From Pseudomonas siliginis (GTDB lineage Bacteria; Pseudomonadota; Gammaproteobacteria; Pseudomonadales; Pseudomonadaceae): DNA of 64,000 nucleotides. Positions within the stretch are counted from its first letter, which is position 1; each line of letters begins with the position of its first letter. Under the pieces are notes generated by a model. That model was not told the DNA's origin. It worked only from the letters and a program-made list of their open reading frames with translations, and did no database searches. Location of the stretch: the NCBI RefSeq assembly GCF_019145195.1, contig NZ_JAHSTW010000012.1:1-64000 (forward strand), given 5' to 3'. Of the stretch, positions 16,765 through 25,092 are shown one piece after another. Made by a program: the position numbers and the translations under genes.

Positions 16765-17633
16765 TGGCCGCCCTTGGCCGGGTAGAAGCCGTCAGTCAGG
16801 GTTTGCAAAGCAGCCGGCAACCGCGGCCCGAGACCGCCCACCAGCAGCGTCGGATCCAGCTCCATCACCCGACCGCTCTTCGCCGCGCGGCTGGAATTGA
16901 GGATCGGGTTTTCCTTGAACAATGCCGCTTTTGCGGCCTCGCCGGCCAGCGCACGGTCAGCGAACACCAGCACTTCGGGATCGAGGCTGGCGAGGGATTC
17001 GACAGAAAACGGTTTGTAGCCGGTATGCGTCGCAAGGTTGTGCCCGCCGGCTTGTTGCAGCAACCAATCGGCGGCGGTGTCCTTGCCGGCGATCAACGGC
17101 TTGCCGCCGGCATGCCCGAGCAACAGCAACACGCCGGGGGCTTTCTGCGTGGTCTGCACTTGGGCAACGCGCGCTTTCTGCGCCTGGAGCTGCTGTTGAT
17201 AACTCTGCAGTAGCTGCGCCGCCTGGTTTTGTGCGCCGAGCAACTGGCCCAGATGGGTGACATTCTTTTTCAGTGTCGGCAGATCAGGCTGGGCTGAAAA
17301 CAACTCGACCTTGACCTTGGCCGCTGTGACTTGCGCCAGAACCGGCGGCGGCCCCATTTCTTCGGTACCGATCAGAATGTCCGGGCGCAGGCTCAATATG
17401 CCTTCGGCCGACAGGCTGCGCTGATAACCAATACTCGGCAGCGCCTGCAACGATTGGGGATGCTGACTGGTGGTGTCGACCCCTACCAGCTTCGATTCAC
17501 CGCCCAGTGCGCTGACCCATTCCGACAGCGCACCGCCGGCGCTGACCCAGCGTTGCGGTAAATCCGCTGCGCTCGCCTGATGGCTGAGAAAAAGGCCGAC
17601 GCACAGTACGGCAACGCGGGTTTTCAGGCGCAT
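16761..17633 (-). CDS. phuT: Haem ABC transporter periplasmic binding protein
   Basis: PhuT carries haem through the periplasm to PhuUV. The 290-residue protein has a signal peptide (MRLKTRVAVLCVGLFLSHQA, cleavage near SAA) and a class III solute-binding fold seen in RWVSAGGALSEWVSALGGES and EGILSLRPDILIGTEEMGPP. I start at the ATG at 17633, because AAGGAA lies about 8 bases upstream and the signal peptide begins there; the longer open frame adds 44 residues with no sign of coding. A Fur-like box lies about 100 bases upstream. Confidence 0.92.
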   Translation of the reverse strand: MRLKTRVAVLCVGLFLSHQASAADLPQRWVSAGGALSEWVSALGGESKLVGVDTTSQHPQSLQALPSIGYQRSLSAEGILSLRPDILIGTEEMGPPPVLAQVTAAKVKVELFSAQPDLPTLKKNVTHLGQLLGAQNQAAQLLQSYQQQLQAQKARVAQVQTTQKAPGVLLLLGHAGGKPLIAGKDTAADWLLQQAGGHNLATHTGYKPFSVESLASLDPEVLVFADRALAGEAAKAALFKENPILNSSRAAKSGRVMELDPTLLVGGLGPRLPAALQTLTDGFYPAKGGQ

Positions 17634-17729
17634 ACGCAGCTTCCTTGAACAAGGTTTCCCGGGCATCGGCGCAGCGAGCCAAGTATCCTCGGCAACGGCC
17701 AGACTCCCTGCGGGAGGAGGTCGCCATTT

Positions 17730-17748
17730 GATAATTGTTTGCATTTGA
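17730..17748 (-). promoter_or_regulatory. Fur-box-like site upstream of phuTUVW
   Basis: GATAATTGTTTGCATTTGA matches the 19-base Fur consensus at 11 of 19 positions, with a perfect first hexamer. It sits between phuT and the divergent Rieske gene and could control either or both. Confidence 0.6.
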
Positions 17749-17797
17749 ACGTCAAGCTCGGACATATCCCGACACGAGCGGACATTAGAGGATAGCC

Positions 17798-18115
17798 ATG
17801 AAGTTTCTCTGCGCCGGCAGCGATCTGGCCGAAGCCGGCAGTCGCGGTTTCGTTATCGAAGGCAAAAAGCTTTTCGCCGTGCGTCGAGGTGGCCAAGTCT
17901 TTGTCTATTTCAATCGCTGCCCGCACCGGGGTGTCGGGCTGGAATGGCAGCCCGACCAGTTTCTCGACCCGAGCAACAGCCTGATCCAGTGCGCCACCCA
18001 TGGCGCACTGTTTCTGATCGAGAACGGCGAATGCGTCGCCGGCCCCTGCGCCGGGCAGTCGCTCACGGCAATTGAATGCCGGGAAGATACACAAGGCGTT
18101 TGGATCGACGTTTAA
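17798..18115 (+). CDS. Rieske [2Fe-2S] ferredoxin-like protein
   Basis: This 105-residue stand-alone Rieske protein has both cluster-binding boxes: C-P-H-R-G near residue 46 and C-A-T-H-G near residue 66, i.e. CxH and CxxH. No transmembrane segment or signal is visible, so it is cytoplasmic and probably an electron-transfer protein. It starts 33 bases from the long phuT frame, divergent from phuT, and shares that intergenic region with the Fur-like box. A link to haem or iron metabolism is possible from position only. Its stop overlaps the convergent sfsA stop. Confidence 0.88.
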   Translation: MKFLCAGSDLAEAGSRGFVIEGKKLFAVRRGGQVFVYFNRCPHRGVGLEWQPDQFLDPSNSLIQCATHGALFLIENGECVAGPCAGQSLTAIECREDTQGVWIDV

Positions 18116-18825
18116 CCGTTTAGCCGCACATCGAGTCGGCGGTCGATAACCATTTCTTCGTGGTCCAGGCGCACGCCATACGCCAACACCTCGACACCGC
18201 AGGCGACCGCTTCACGCAGCGCCTCGGCGTAAGCCCAATCGATTTCCTCGGCCGGGCGCACGGCATCGATGCCGGTGAGGTTCACGCAGTACAACTGCAC
18301 CGCCCGAATGCCGTCGCGCGCCAGATGCGCCAGCTCGCGCAGATGTTTGGCGCCGCGCTGGGTCACCGCATCGGGAAACGCCGCCACCGCCGTGCCGTCA
18401 AAGCCCAGGGTGACGCTTTTCACTTCGACATACGCCGGGCCGCTGGGGTATTCGAGGCGGAAGTCGATTCGGCTTTTTTCCTGTCCGTAGGCAACCTCAC
18501 GCTTCAACGCGGTAAAGCCGTTCAACTCGGTAATCACGCCAGCCTGCAATGCTTCTTCGACCAAGCCGTTGGCACGTGCGGTGTTGACGCAAAACAGCCG
18601 GCCCTGCGGGGTCTCGCCAATTTCCCAAGTGCCGGGCAACTTGCGTTTAGGGTCGTTGGAGCGACTGAACCAGACCTGCCCGCCCTCGACCTGGCAATTG
18701 AGCATCGAACCGGTATTCGGGCAGTGAATGGTCAGCAACTCGCCGCTAACGGTCTCGATATCAGCGAGAAAACGCTTGTAACGTCGAATCAGCCGCGCCT
18801 CTTCCAGAGCAGGATAAAAGCGCAT
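18112..18825 (-). CDS. sfsA: SfsA family protein (sugar fermentation stimulation protein A)
   Basis: SfsA is a conserved 237-residue protein with an N-terminal OB-like part and a C-terminal nuclease-like fold. Family motifs seen are HCPNTGSMLNCQVEGGQVWF, SRIDFRLEYPSGPAYVEVKS and YVEVKSVTL. The last contains the D-x(n)-E-x-K set of PD-(D/E)XK enzymes. The precise role is unsettled despite its E. coli name. The start abuts the upstream aminotransferase stop with a one-base overlap, so the two are co-transcribed. Confidence 0.93.
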   Translation of the reverse strand: MRFYPALEEARLIRRYKRFLADIETVSGELLTIHCPNTGSMLNCQVEGGQVWFSRSNDPKRKLPGTWEIGETPQGRLFCVNTARANGLVEEALQAGVITELNGFTALKREVAYGQEKSRIDFRLEYPSGPAYVEVKSVTLGFDGTAVAAFPDAVTQRGAKHLRELAHLARDGIRAVQLYCVNLTGIDAVRPAEEIDWAYAEALREAVACGVEVLAYGVRLDHEEMVIDRRLDVRLNG

Positions 18826-19994
18826 CAGCCTTGCCAGCTCTTCAAGCCGCGAGCGATGCGCTCCACGGCTTCCTGCAAACGTGCGAGGTTTTGTGTGTAA
18901 GCGAAGCGCACGTGATGACCGGCCTGATAACGACCGAAATCCATTCCCGGCGTAAAGGCGACGTGCTCGGTTTCGAGGAAATGCCGGCAGAACGCGAAGG
19001 CATCGCCGCCGAAACGGCTGATATCGGCGTACAGATAAAACGCACCTTCAGGCTCAACGGCAATGTTGAAACCGAGTTCACGCAGCGCTGGCAGGAGAAA
19101 ATCGCGACGGCGCGCAAATTCGGCGCGGCGCTCTTCGAGAATCGCAATGGTGGCGGGCTCGAAACAGGCCAGCGCAGCGTATTGCGCCATGCTTGGCGCG
19201 CTGATGTAGAGGTTCTGCGCAAGCTTTTCCAATTCGCTGACCGCCGCGTCTGGCGCCACGAGCCAGCCCAGGCGCCAACCGGTCATACCGAAATACTTGG
19301 AGAAACTGTTGAGGACAAAAGCGCCGTCATCGACTTCCAGCACACTGGCAGCATCAGTGCCGTAGGTCAGGCCGTGGTAGATCTCATCCACCACCAAGTG
19401 TCCGTGCCGGGCCTTGATGGCTGTGGATAATCCGCCCAGTTCATCGCGGGTCAGCAGGGTTCCGGTCGGGTTGGCCGGCGAAGCGACGAGGGCGCCGACA
19501 CTGTCGTGGTCCCAATGCCGCGCCACCAGATCCGGGGTCAGTTGGTAACGCACCTCCGGCCCGACCGGCACCAGTTGCGCCGCGCCTTCGACCAGCCGCA
19601 AGAAATGCCGGTTGCACGGGTAGCCGGGGTCGGCCAGCAGCCAGTGTTTACCCGGATCGACCAACAAGGCACTGGCCAGCAACAGCGCGCCGGAGCCGCC
19701 CGGCGTGATCAGAATCCGTCGTGGGTCGATATTCAGCCCGTAGCGCGATTGGTAGAAACCGGCGATCGCCTCGCGCAGTTCGGGAATGCCCCGGGCCGCG
19801 GTGTAACGGGTCTTGCCGGCAGTCAACGCGGCCTGGCCGGCGCGAATGATCGGCTCGGCGGTGGTGAAGTCCGGCTCGCCGATTTCCAGATGGATCACGT
19901 CGTGGCCTTCGGCCTGCAATTCATTGGCCCGCGCCAGCAGCGCCATCACATGGAACGGTTCGATCGCACGACTGCGCGCACTGTAGGGGGCCAT
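18825..19994 (-). CDS. PLP-dependent class I/II aminotransferase
   Basis: This 389-residue fold-type I aminotransferase shows the IHLEIGEPDFTTAEPI N-terminal motif, the cofactor Asp region (VVDEIYHGLTYG) and the Schiff-base lysine in NSFSKYFGMTGWRLGW. The C-terminal arginine motif (HHVRFAYTQNLARL) binds the substrate carboxylate. The substrate cannot be read from sequence; related proteins are often annotated as aspartate- or alanine-type aminotransferases. It is the first gene of a two-gene unit with sfsA and is divergent from dksA. Confidence 0.92.
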   Translation of the reverse strand: MAPYSARSRAIEPFHVMALLARANELQAEGHDVIHLEIGEPDFTTAEPIIRAGQAALTAGKTRYTAARGIPELREAIAGFYQSRYGLNIDPRRILITPGGSGALLLASALLVDPGKHWLLADPGYPCNRHFLRLVEGAAQLVPVGPEVRYQLTPDLVARHWDHDSVGALVASPANPTGTLLTRDELGGLSTAIKARHGHLVVDEIYHGLTYGTDAASVLEVDDGAFVLNSFSKYFGMTGWRLGWLVAPDAAVSELEKLAQNLYISAPSMAQYAALACFEPATIAILEERRAEFARRRDFLLPALRELGFNIAVEPEGAFYLYADISRFGGDAFAFCRHFLETEHVAFTPGMDFGRYQAGHHVRFAYTQNLARLQEAVERIARGLKSWQG

Positions 19995-20326
19995 TGGAAT
20001 GCCTTCGACGGAAAAAAGAGACGATTCTACCTGTCTGCCGGAACGAGCGAGAACCCGTGAAGGTCACAGCCTCAAGAACGCTGGACTGTAACGATCTGAA
20101 CGTACGCTCCAGGATTGACTAAAATCAGTGATTGAACAGGTCTCCCTTCCCACAGACACGGCTTGTCAGACATCTGCAAGCGCCACCCGCCGGGAGCTCG
20201 ACATCCGGGAGTAGCGCAGGCCGAATTGATCTGGTAAGTTCGCCCGCTTGCAGCCGCAGGGCCGGCAGGTGTCGGTGATGGAGCAATCCTGCGCAATGGA
20301 TTACAAGAGTAGAGGCGGTCTATTTC
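19995..20326. other. Intergenic region between the aminotransferase gene and dksA
   Basis: These 332 bases hold the divergent starts of the aminotransferase gene and dksA. I see no open frame with coding character, no RNA gene and no REP element. No convincing -35/-10 pair stands out, and the region is probably a long dksA leader. The last bases before dksA (AGAGGCGG) give a weak ribosome-binding site. Confidence 0.5.
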
Positions 20327-20770
20327 ATGTCCACCCAAGCAAAGCAACAGCAGCAAACGTCGATCAGCGGCTTCGAACCTTACGTTCAGAAGGCGGGTGA
20401 AGAGTACATGGGCGCTCCAATGCGCGCGCACTTCACCAAGATCCTGAACAAGTGGAAACTGGACTTGATGCAGGAAGTAGACCGCACGGTTGACCACATG
20501 AAAGACGAAGCGGCCAACTTCCCTGACCCGGCCGACCGTGCCAGCCAGGAAGAAGAATTCGCCCTCGAGCTGCGCGCCCGCGACCGCGAGCGCAAGTTGA
20601 TCAAGAAGATCGACAAGACGCTGGAGCTGATTCAGGACGAAGAATACGGCTGGTGCGAGTCCTGCGGCATCGAGATCGGCGTCAAGCGCCTCGAAGCCCG
20701 TCCGACCGCGGATCTGTGCATCGACTGCAAGACCCTGGCGGAAATCAAGGAAAAGCAGGTCGGCAAGTAA
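20327..20770 (+). CDS. dksA: RNA polymerase-binding transcription factor DksA
   Basis: DksA binds the RNA polymerase secondary channel and with ppGpp shuts down rRNA promoters and activates amino-acid genes. At 147 residues it is the classic form. It has an N-terminal helical part, a coiled coil with the acidic tip (DPADRASQEEE near residue 66), and a C-terminal four-Cys zinc finger (CESC near residue 107 and CIDC near residue 128). The intact Cys set makes it the canonical zinc-containing DksA. A strong terminator follows. Confidence 0.97.
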   Translation: MSTQAKQQQQTSISGFEPYVQKAGEEYMGAPMRAHFTKILNKWKLDLMQEVDRTVDHMKDEAANFPDPADRASQEEEFALELRARDRERKLIKKIDKTLELIQDEEYGWCESCGIEIGVKRLEARPTADLCIDCKTLAEIKEKQVGK

Positions 20771-20784
20771 TCTCGACCTGAACG

Positions 20785-20815
20785 AAAAACGGAGCGTGTG
20801 AACGCTCCGTTTTTG
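20785..20815 (+). terminator. dksA terminator
   Basis: AAAAACGGAGCG pairs with CGCTCCGTTTTT across a six-base loop, giving a clear Rho-independent terminator. The A-run on the other side makes it usable in both directions. Confidence 0.9.
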
Positions 20816-20851
20816 TTTCTGTGTTTTGCCCGCGGAACCTGCTTCTGCCTC

Positions 20852-20940
20852 TGTGGGAGCGAGCCTGCTCGCGAAAGCGTCCTTTCAGACAGCTCATTAT
20901 TGACTGACACAGCGCTTTCGCGAGCAGGCTCGCTCCCACA
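20852..20940. repeat. REPIN
   Basis: Two inverted REP arms (TGTGGGAGCGAGCCTGCTCG and its complement ending CTCGCTCCCACA) are separated by about 37 bases, between the dksA terminator and gluQ. Same family as the element at 12523. Confidence 0.92.
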
Positions 20941-20981
20941 GGGATACCCTGCTTAAATTCTGAATAGCTTTTATCGCCTCC

Positions 20982-21878
20982 ATGACCGCCAAAACATCCC
21001 CCGCCTACATCGGCCGCTTCGCCCCTACCCCCAGTGGCCACCTGCACTTCGGTTCGCTGGTCGCTGCATTGGCGTCTTACCTCGACGCCCGCTCCGTCGG
21101 TGGGCGCTGGCTGGTACGAATGGAAGATCTCGATCCGCCGCGCGAAGAGCCCGGTGCGCAAGCGGCGATTCTCAAAGCGCTGGAAAGCTACGGCTTCGAA
21201 TGGGACGGCGAAATGGTCCGCCAAAGCGATCGACACGCGGCTTATGCCGAAGTGCTCGATAGCCTGTTCAATCATGGCCTGGCCTACGCCTGCACCTGCT
21301 CGCGCAAACAACTGGAGCCCTATCACGGGATTTATCCGGGGTTTTGCCGCAATGCCGGGCATGATCAGCACGACGCCGCGATCCGCCTGCGCGTGCCTGA
21401 GCTGGAATACCACTTCATCGATCGCGTGCAGGGCGAATACCGTCAGCACCTGGGCCGCGACGTCGGCGACTTCGTCATTCGTCGGCGCGATGGTCTCTAC
21501 GCTTATCAATTGGCGGTGGTGCTCGACGACGCCTGGCAAGGCATTACCGACATCGTGCGCGGCGCCGACCTGCTCGATTCGACGCCGCGTCAGCTGTACC
21601 TGCAAGAACTGCTCGGTCTGAAACAGCCGCGTTATCTGCACCTGCCGCTGATCACCCAGCCGGACGGCAACAAACTCGGCAAGTCCTACCGTTCGCCGCC
21701 GCTTGAGGCTGATCAGGCCACGCCGTTGCTGCTGCGGGCCTTGCGTGCATTGGGACAGAATCCCGGCACCGAACTGGCACACGCTTCGCCGCGCGAACTG
21801 CTGGCTTGGGGCAGCGCACATTGGGATGCTGCCAAGATCCCGCGCACACTGACCTTGCCGGAAGCGCAACTGCAATGA
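20982..21878 (+). CDS. gluQ: Glutamyl-Q tRNA(Asp) synthetase
   Basis: This GluRS paralogue (YadB, 298 residues) lacks the anticodon-binding domain and charges glutamate onto the queuosine base of tRNA-Asp. The HIGH-like motif is PTPSGHLHFGSL near residue 13, the KMSKS-like loop is GNKLGKSYRSPPL, and a Cys cluster (CTCSRKQLEPYHGIYPGFCR) forms the zinc site of the family. Its place after dksA is conserved in many gammaproteobacteria. The downstream cbrX starts 77 bases later. Confidence 0.94.
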   Translation: MTAKTSPAYIGRFAPTPSGHLHFGSLVAALASYLDARSVGGRWLVRMEDLDPPREEPGAQAAILKALESYGFEWDGEMVRQSDRHAAYAEVLDSLFNHGLAYACTCSRKQLEPYHGIYPGFCRNAGHDQHDAAIRLRVPELEYHFIDRVQGEYRQHLGRDVGDFVIRRRDGLYAYQLAVVLDDAWQGITDIVRGADLLDSTPRQLYLQELLGLKQPRYLHLPLITQPDGNKLGKSYRSPPLEADQATPLLLRALRALGQNPGTELAHASPRELLAWGSAHWDAAKIPRTLTLPEAQLQ

Positions 21879-21955
21879 CGACACTTGCAGTCGCGCGCCC
21901 ATCCGTTACCATCGCCGCACGTTTTCGGGCACGCGCATAAAAAAGAGAGGCCGGG

Positions 21956-22132
21956 ATGTACATCTATCGCTTGGTCCTGCTTTTGGTCGTCGGGATCTAC
22001 CTGTTCTCCCCCGCCATCATGGATTGGTGGATCGACGCGACGGGCGCCTGGTATCGCCCTTATCTGCTCTGGCTGATCCTGATTGTCGTGACCTTCATCC
22101 TGCAGAGCCAAAAAGATGCCGATGAGCTTTAG
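21956..22132 (+). CDS. cbrX: CbrX, small membrane protein overlapping cbrA
   Basis: This 58-codon frame begins MYIYRLVLLLVVGIYLF and ends SQKDADEL. It has two hydrophobic helices (residues about 4-22 and 36-52) around a WWIDATGAWYRPY loop. AGAGAGG lies seven bases before the ATG. Its last 17 bases overlap the start of cbrA (ATG at 22116), so cbrA translation is probably coupled to it. A gene at this place, called cbrX as I recall, is described in P. putida. It is short enough to be missed by usual length cut-offs. Its molecular role is not established by sequence. Confidence 0.85.
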   Translation: MYIYRLVLLLVVGIYLFSPAIMDWWIDATGAWYRPYLLWLILIVVTFILQSQKDADEL

Positions 22133-25070
22133 CCTGACCCAGATGATCCTGATCAGCGCCGCGTACCTGGCGGCGCTGTTCGGCGTTGCCTGGGTCAGCG
22201 AACGGGGCATGATCCCGCGCGCGATCATTCGCCACCCGTTGACCTACACCCTGTCGCTGGGGGTTTATGCCAGTGCCTGGGCGTTCTACGGCACGGTGGG
22301 CCTGGCCTATCAGTACGGTTACGGCTTTCTGTCCAGCTATCTCGGCGTATCCGGTGCATTTCTGCTGGCGCCGGTGCTGCTCTATCCGATCCTGAAGATC
22401 ACCCGCACCTATCAGCTGTCGTCGCTGGCCGACCTGTTTGCCTTCCGCTTTCGCAGCACCTGGGCCGGAGCGCTGACCACGATTTTCATGCTGATTGGCG
22501 TCTTGCCACTGCTTGCCCTGCAGATTCAGGCCGTGGCCGACTCGATCGGCATTCTCACCGGCGAACGCGTGCAGAGCCGCGTGGCGCTGGCGTTCTGTGC
22601 GCTGATCATCCTGTTCACGATCTTCTTCGGTTCCCGGCATATCGCCACGCGCGAGAAACATGAAGGGCTGGTGTTCGCGATTGCCTTCGAATCGATCATC
22701 AAACTGATCGCCCTCGGCGGCGTTGGCCTGTATGCGCTGTATGGCGTATTCGACGGCCCGCAACAGCTCGAACTGTGGCTGCTGCAAAACCAGACCGCCC
22801 TCGCCGCCCTGCACACGCCGTTGCAGGAAGGCCCGTGGCGCACACTGTTGCTGGTGTTCTTCGCCTCGGCGATCGTGATGCCGCACATGTATCACATGAC
22901 CTTTACGGAAAACCTCAACCCGCGCTCGCTGGTCAGCGCCAGTTGGGGCCTGCCGTTGTTTCTGCTGTTGATGAGCCTCGCGGTGCCGCTGATTCTCTGG
23001 GCCGGGCTGAAACTCGGCGCCACCACCGACCCGGAATATTTCACCCTAGGCATCGGCATTGCCGCCAACAGCAAACCGCTGGCCTTGCTCGCCTACGTCG
23101 GTGGCCTGTCCGCCGCCAGTGGCCTGATCATCGTCACCACCCTGGCCTTGTCGGGCATGGCGCTGAACCATTTGGTGCTGCCGCTCTATCAGCCGCCGGC
23201 CGAGGGCAATATCTACCGCTGGCTGAAATGGACCCGTCGAGCGCTGATCGTGGCGATCATCATGGCCGGTTTCGGTTTCTACTTGATGCTTGGCGTCGAA
23301 CAGGATCTGGCCAACCTCGGTATCGTCGCATTCGTGGCTACCCTGCAATTTTTGCCCGGGGTGTTGTCGGTGCTGTACTGGCCGACCGCTAACCGCCGCG
23401 GCTTTATTGCCGGTCTGCTGGCGGGGATCACGGTCTGGGTGGTGACCATGCTGCTGCCGCTGGTCGGCAATCTGCAGGGTTTCTATATCCCGCTGCTGAA
23501 CATGATCTACGTGCTCGACGACACCAGTTGGCACATGGCGGCCATCGCCTCGCTGGCGGCCAACGTGCTGATGTTCACCCTGATCTCACTGTTCACCAAC
23601 GCCAGCCCGGAAGAAGCCAGCGCCGCCGAAGCCTGTGCGGTGGATAACGTGCGCCGCCCGCAGCGCCGCGAACTGCACGCCGCCTCGCCGCAGGAATTCG
23701 CCACGCAGTTGGCCAAGCCGCTGGGTGCCAAGGCTGCGCAGAAAGAGGTCGAGCAAGCGCTGCGCGACTTGTATCTGCCCTTCGACGAACGCCGGCCGTA
23801 TGCCTTGCGCCGCTTGCGCGACCGCATTGAGGCCAACCTGTCCGGCCTGATGGGCCCGAGCGTTGCGCAGGATATGGTGGAAACCTTCCTGCCCTATAAG
23901 GCTGGCGGCGAAAACTACGTCACCGAAGACATTCACTTCATTGAAAGCCGTCTCGAGGATTACCACTCGCGCCTCACCGGCCTGGCCGCCGAGCTCGACG
24001 CCCTGCGCCGCTACCACCGCCAGACCTTGCAGGAACTGCCGATGGGCGTCTGCTCGCTGGCCAAGGATCAGGAGATCCTGATGTGGAACAAGGCGATGGA
24101 AGAGCTTACCGGCATCGCCGCGCAGCGAGTGGTCGGTTCTCGCTTGAGCACCATCGCCAACCCGTGGAAAGAGTTGCTGCAAGGCTTTATCAACCTGCCC
24201 GACGAGCATTTGCACAAACAGCATCTGGCCCTCGATGGTCAGACCCGCTGGCTGAATCTGCACAAAGCGGCAATCGACGAGCCGTTGGCCCCGGGTAACA
24301 GTGGCCTGGTGTTACTGGTCGAGGATCTGACCGAAACGCAGATGCTCGAAGACAAACTGGTGCATTCCGAACGACTGGCCAGCATCGGCAGACTCGCAGC
24401 GGGTGTGGCCCACGAAATCGGCAACCCGATCACCGGCATCGCCTGCCTGGCTCAGAACCTGCGCGAAGAGCGTGAAGACGACGGCGAGCTGACGGAAATC
24501 AGCGGGCAGATTCTCGAGCAGACCAAACGCGTCTCGCGCATCGTCCAGTCGCTGATGAGCTTCGCCCATGCCGGCAGTCATCAGCACAACGACGAACCGG
24601 TGTGTCTGGCCGAAGTCGCGCAGGACGCCATTGGCCTGCTGGCGCTGAACCGGCGCAATTTCGAAGTGCAGTTCTACAACCTGTGCGATCCCGATCATTG
24701 GGTCGAAGGCGACCCGCAACGGCTTGCCCAGGTGCTGATCAATCTGCTCTCCAACGCCCGCGACGCCTCGCCGCCGCACAGTGCGGTACGGGTCAAGAGC
24801 GAAGCCGGCGAACACACGGTCGATCTGATCGTCGAAGACGAAGGCAGTGGCATTCCGTCGAGCATCATGGACCGATTGTTCGAACCTTTCTTCACCACCA
24901 AGGATCCGGGTGAAGGCACCGGTCTGGGCCTTGCACTGGTCTATTCCATCGTTGAAGAGCATTATGGACAAATCACCATCGACAGCCCGGCTGATGTACA
25001 AAGCCAACGCGGCACCCGTATCCGGGTGACCTTACCGCGTCATGTCGAAGCGACGTCCGCTGTGAACTGA
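22116..25070 (+). CDS. cbrA: CbrA, hybrid transporter/sensor histidine kinase
   Basis: This sensor of the CbrAB system controls carbon/nitrogen balance and histidine use. Of 984 residues, the first ~500 form a sodium/solute symporter-like domain with about 13 membrane helices. A STAC-type region (about 520-600), a PAS domain (about 620-740), HisKA with the phospho-acceptor His near 766 (GVAHEIGNPITG) and a HATPase domain (NLLSNARDAS, DEGSGI, GTGLGLAL) follow. The start overlaps cbrX by 17 bases; a second ATG at 22122 is possible. cbrB starts 22 bases downstream. Confidence 0.96.
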   Translation: MPMSFSLTQMILISAAYLAALFGVAWVSERGMIPRAIIRHPLTYTLSLGVYASAWAFYGTVGLAYQYGYGFLSSYLGVSGAFLLAPVLLYPILKITRTYQLSSLADLFAFRFRSTWAGALTTIFMLIGVLPLLALQIQAVADSIGILTGERVQSRVALAFCALIILFTIFFGSRHIATREKHEGLVFAIAFESIIKLIALGGVGLYALYGVFDGPQQLELWLLQNQTALAALHTPLQEGPWRTLLLVFFASAIVMPHMYHMTFTENLNPRSLVSASWGLPLFLLLMSLAVPLILWAGLKLGATTDPEYFTLGIGIAANSKPLALLAYVGGLSAASGLIIVTTLALSGMALNHLVLPLYQPPAEGNIYRWLKWTRRALIVAIIMAGFGFYLMLGVEQDLANLGIVAFVATLQFLPGVLSVLYWPTANRRGFIAGLLAGITVWVVTMLLPLVGNLQGFYIPLLNMIYVLDDTSWHMAAIASLAANVLMFTLISLFTNASPEEASAAEACAVDNVRRPQRRELHAASPQEFATQLAKPLGAKAAQKEVEQALRDLYLPFDERRPYALRRLRDRIEANLSGLMGPSVAQDMVETFLPYKAGGENYVTEDIHFIESRLEDYHSRLTGLAAELDALRRYHRQTLQELPMGVCSLAKDQEILMWNKAMEELTGIAAQRVVGSRLSTIANPWKELLQGFINLPDEHLHKQHLALDGQTRWLNLHKAAIDEPLAPGNSGLVLLVEDLTETQMLEDKLVHSERLASIGRLAAGVAHEIGNPITGIACLAQNLREEREDDGELTEISGQILEQTKRVSRIVQSLMSFAHAGSHQHNDEPVCLAEVAQDAIGLLALNRRNFEVQFYNLCDPDHWVEGDPQRLAQVLINLLSNARDASPPHSAVRVKSEAGEHTVDLIVEDEGSGIPSSIMDRLFEPFFTTKDPGEGTGLGLALVYSIVEEHYGQITIDSPADVQSQRGTRIRVTLPRHVEATSAVN

Positions 25071-25092
25071 GACCGTCGAGAGTATCGAATCA

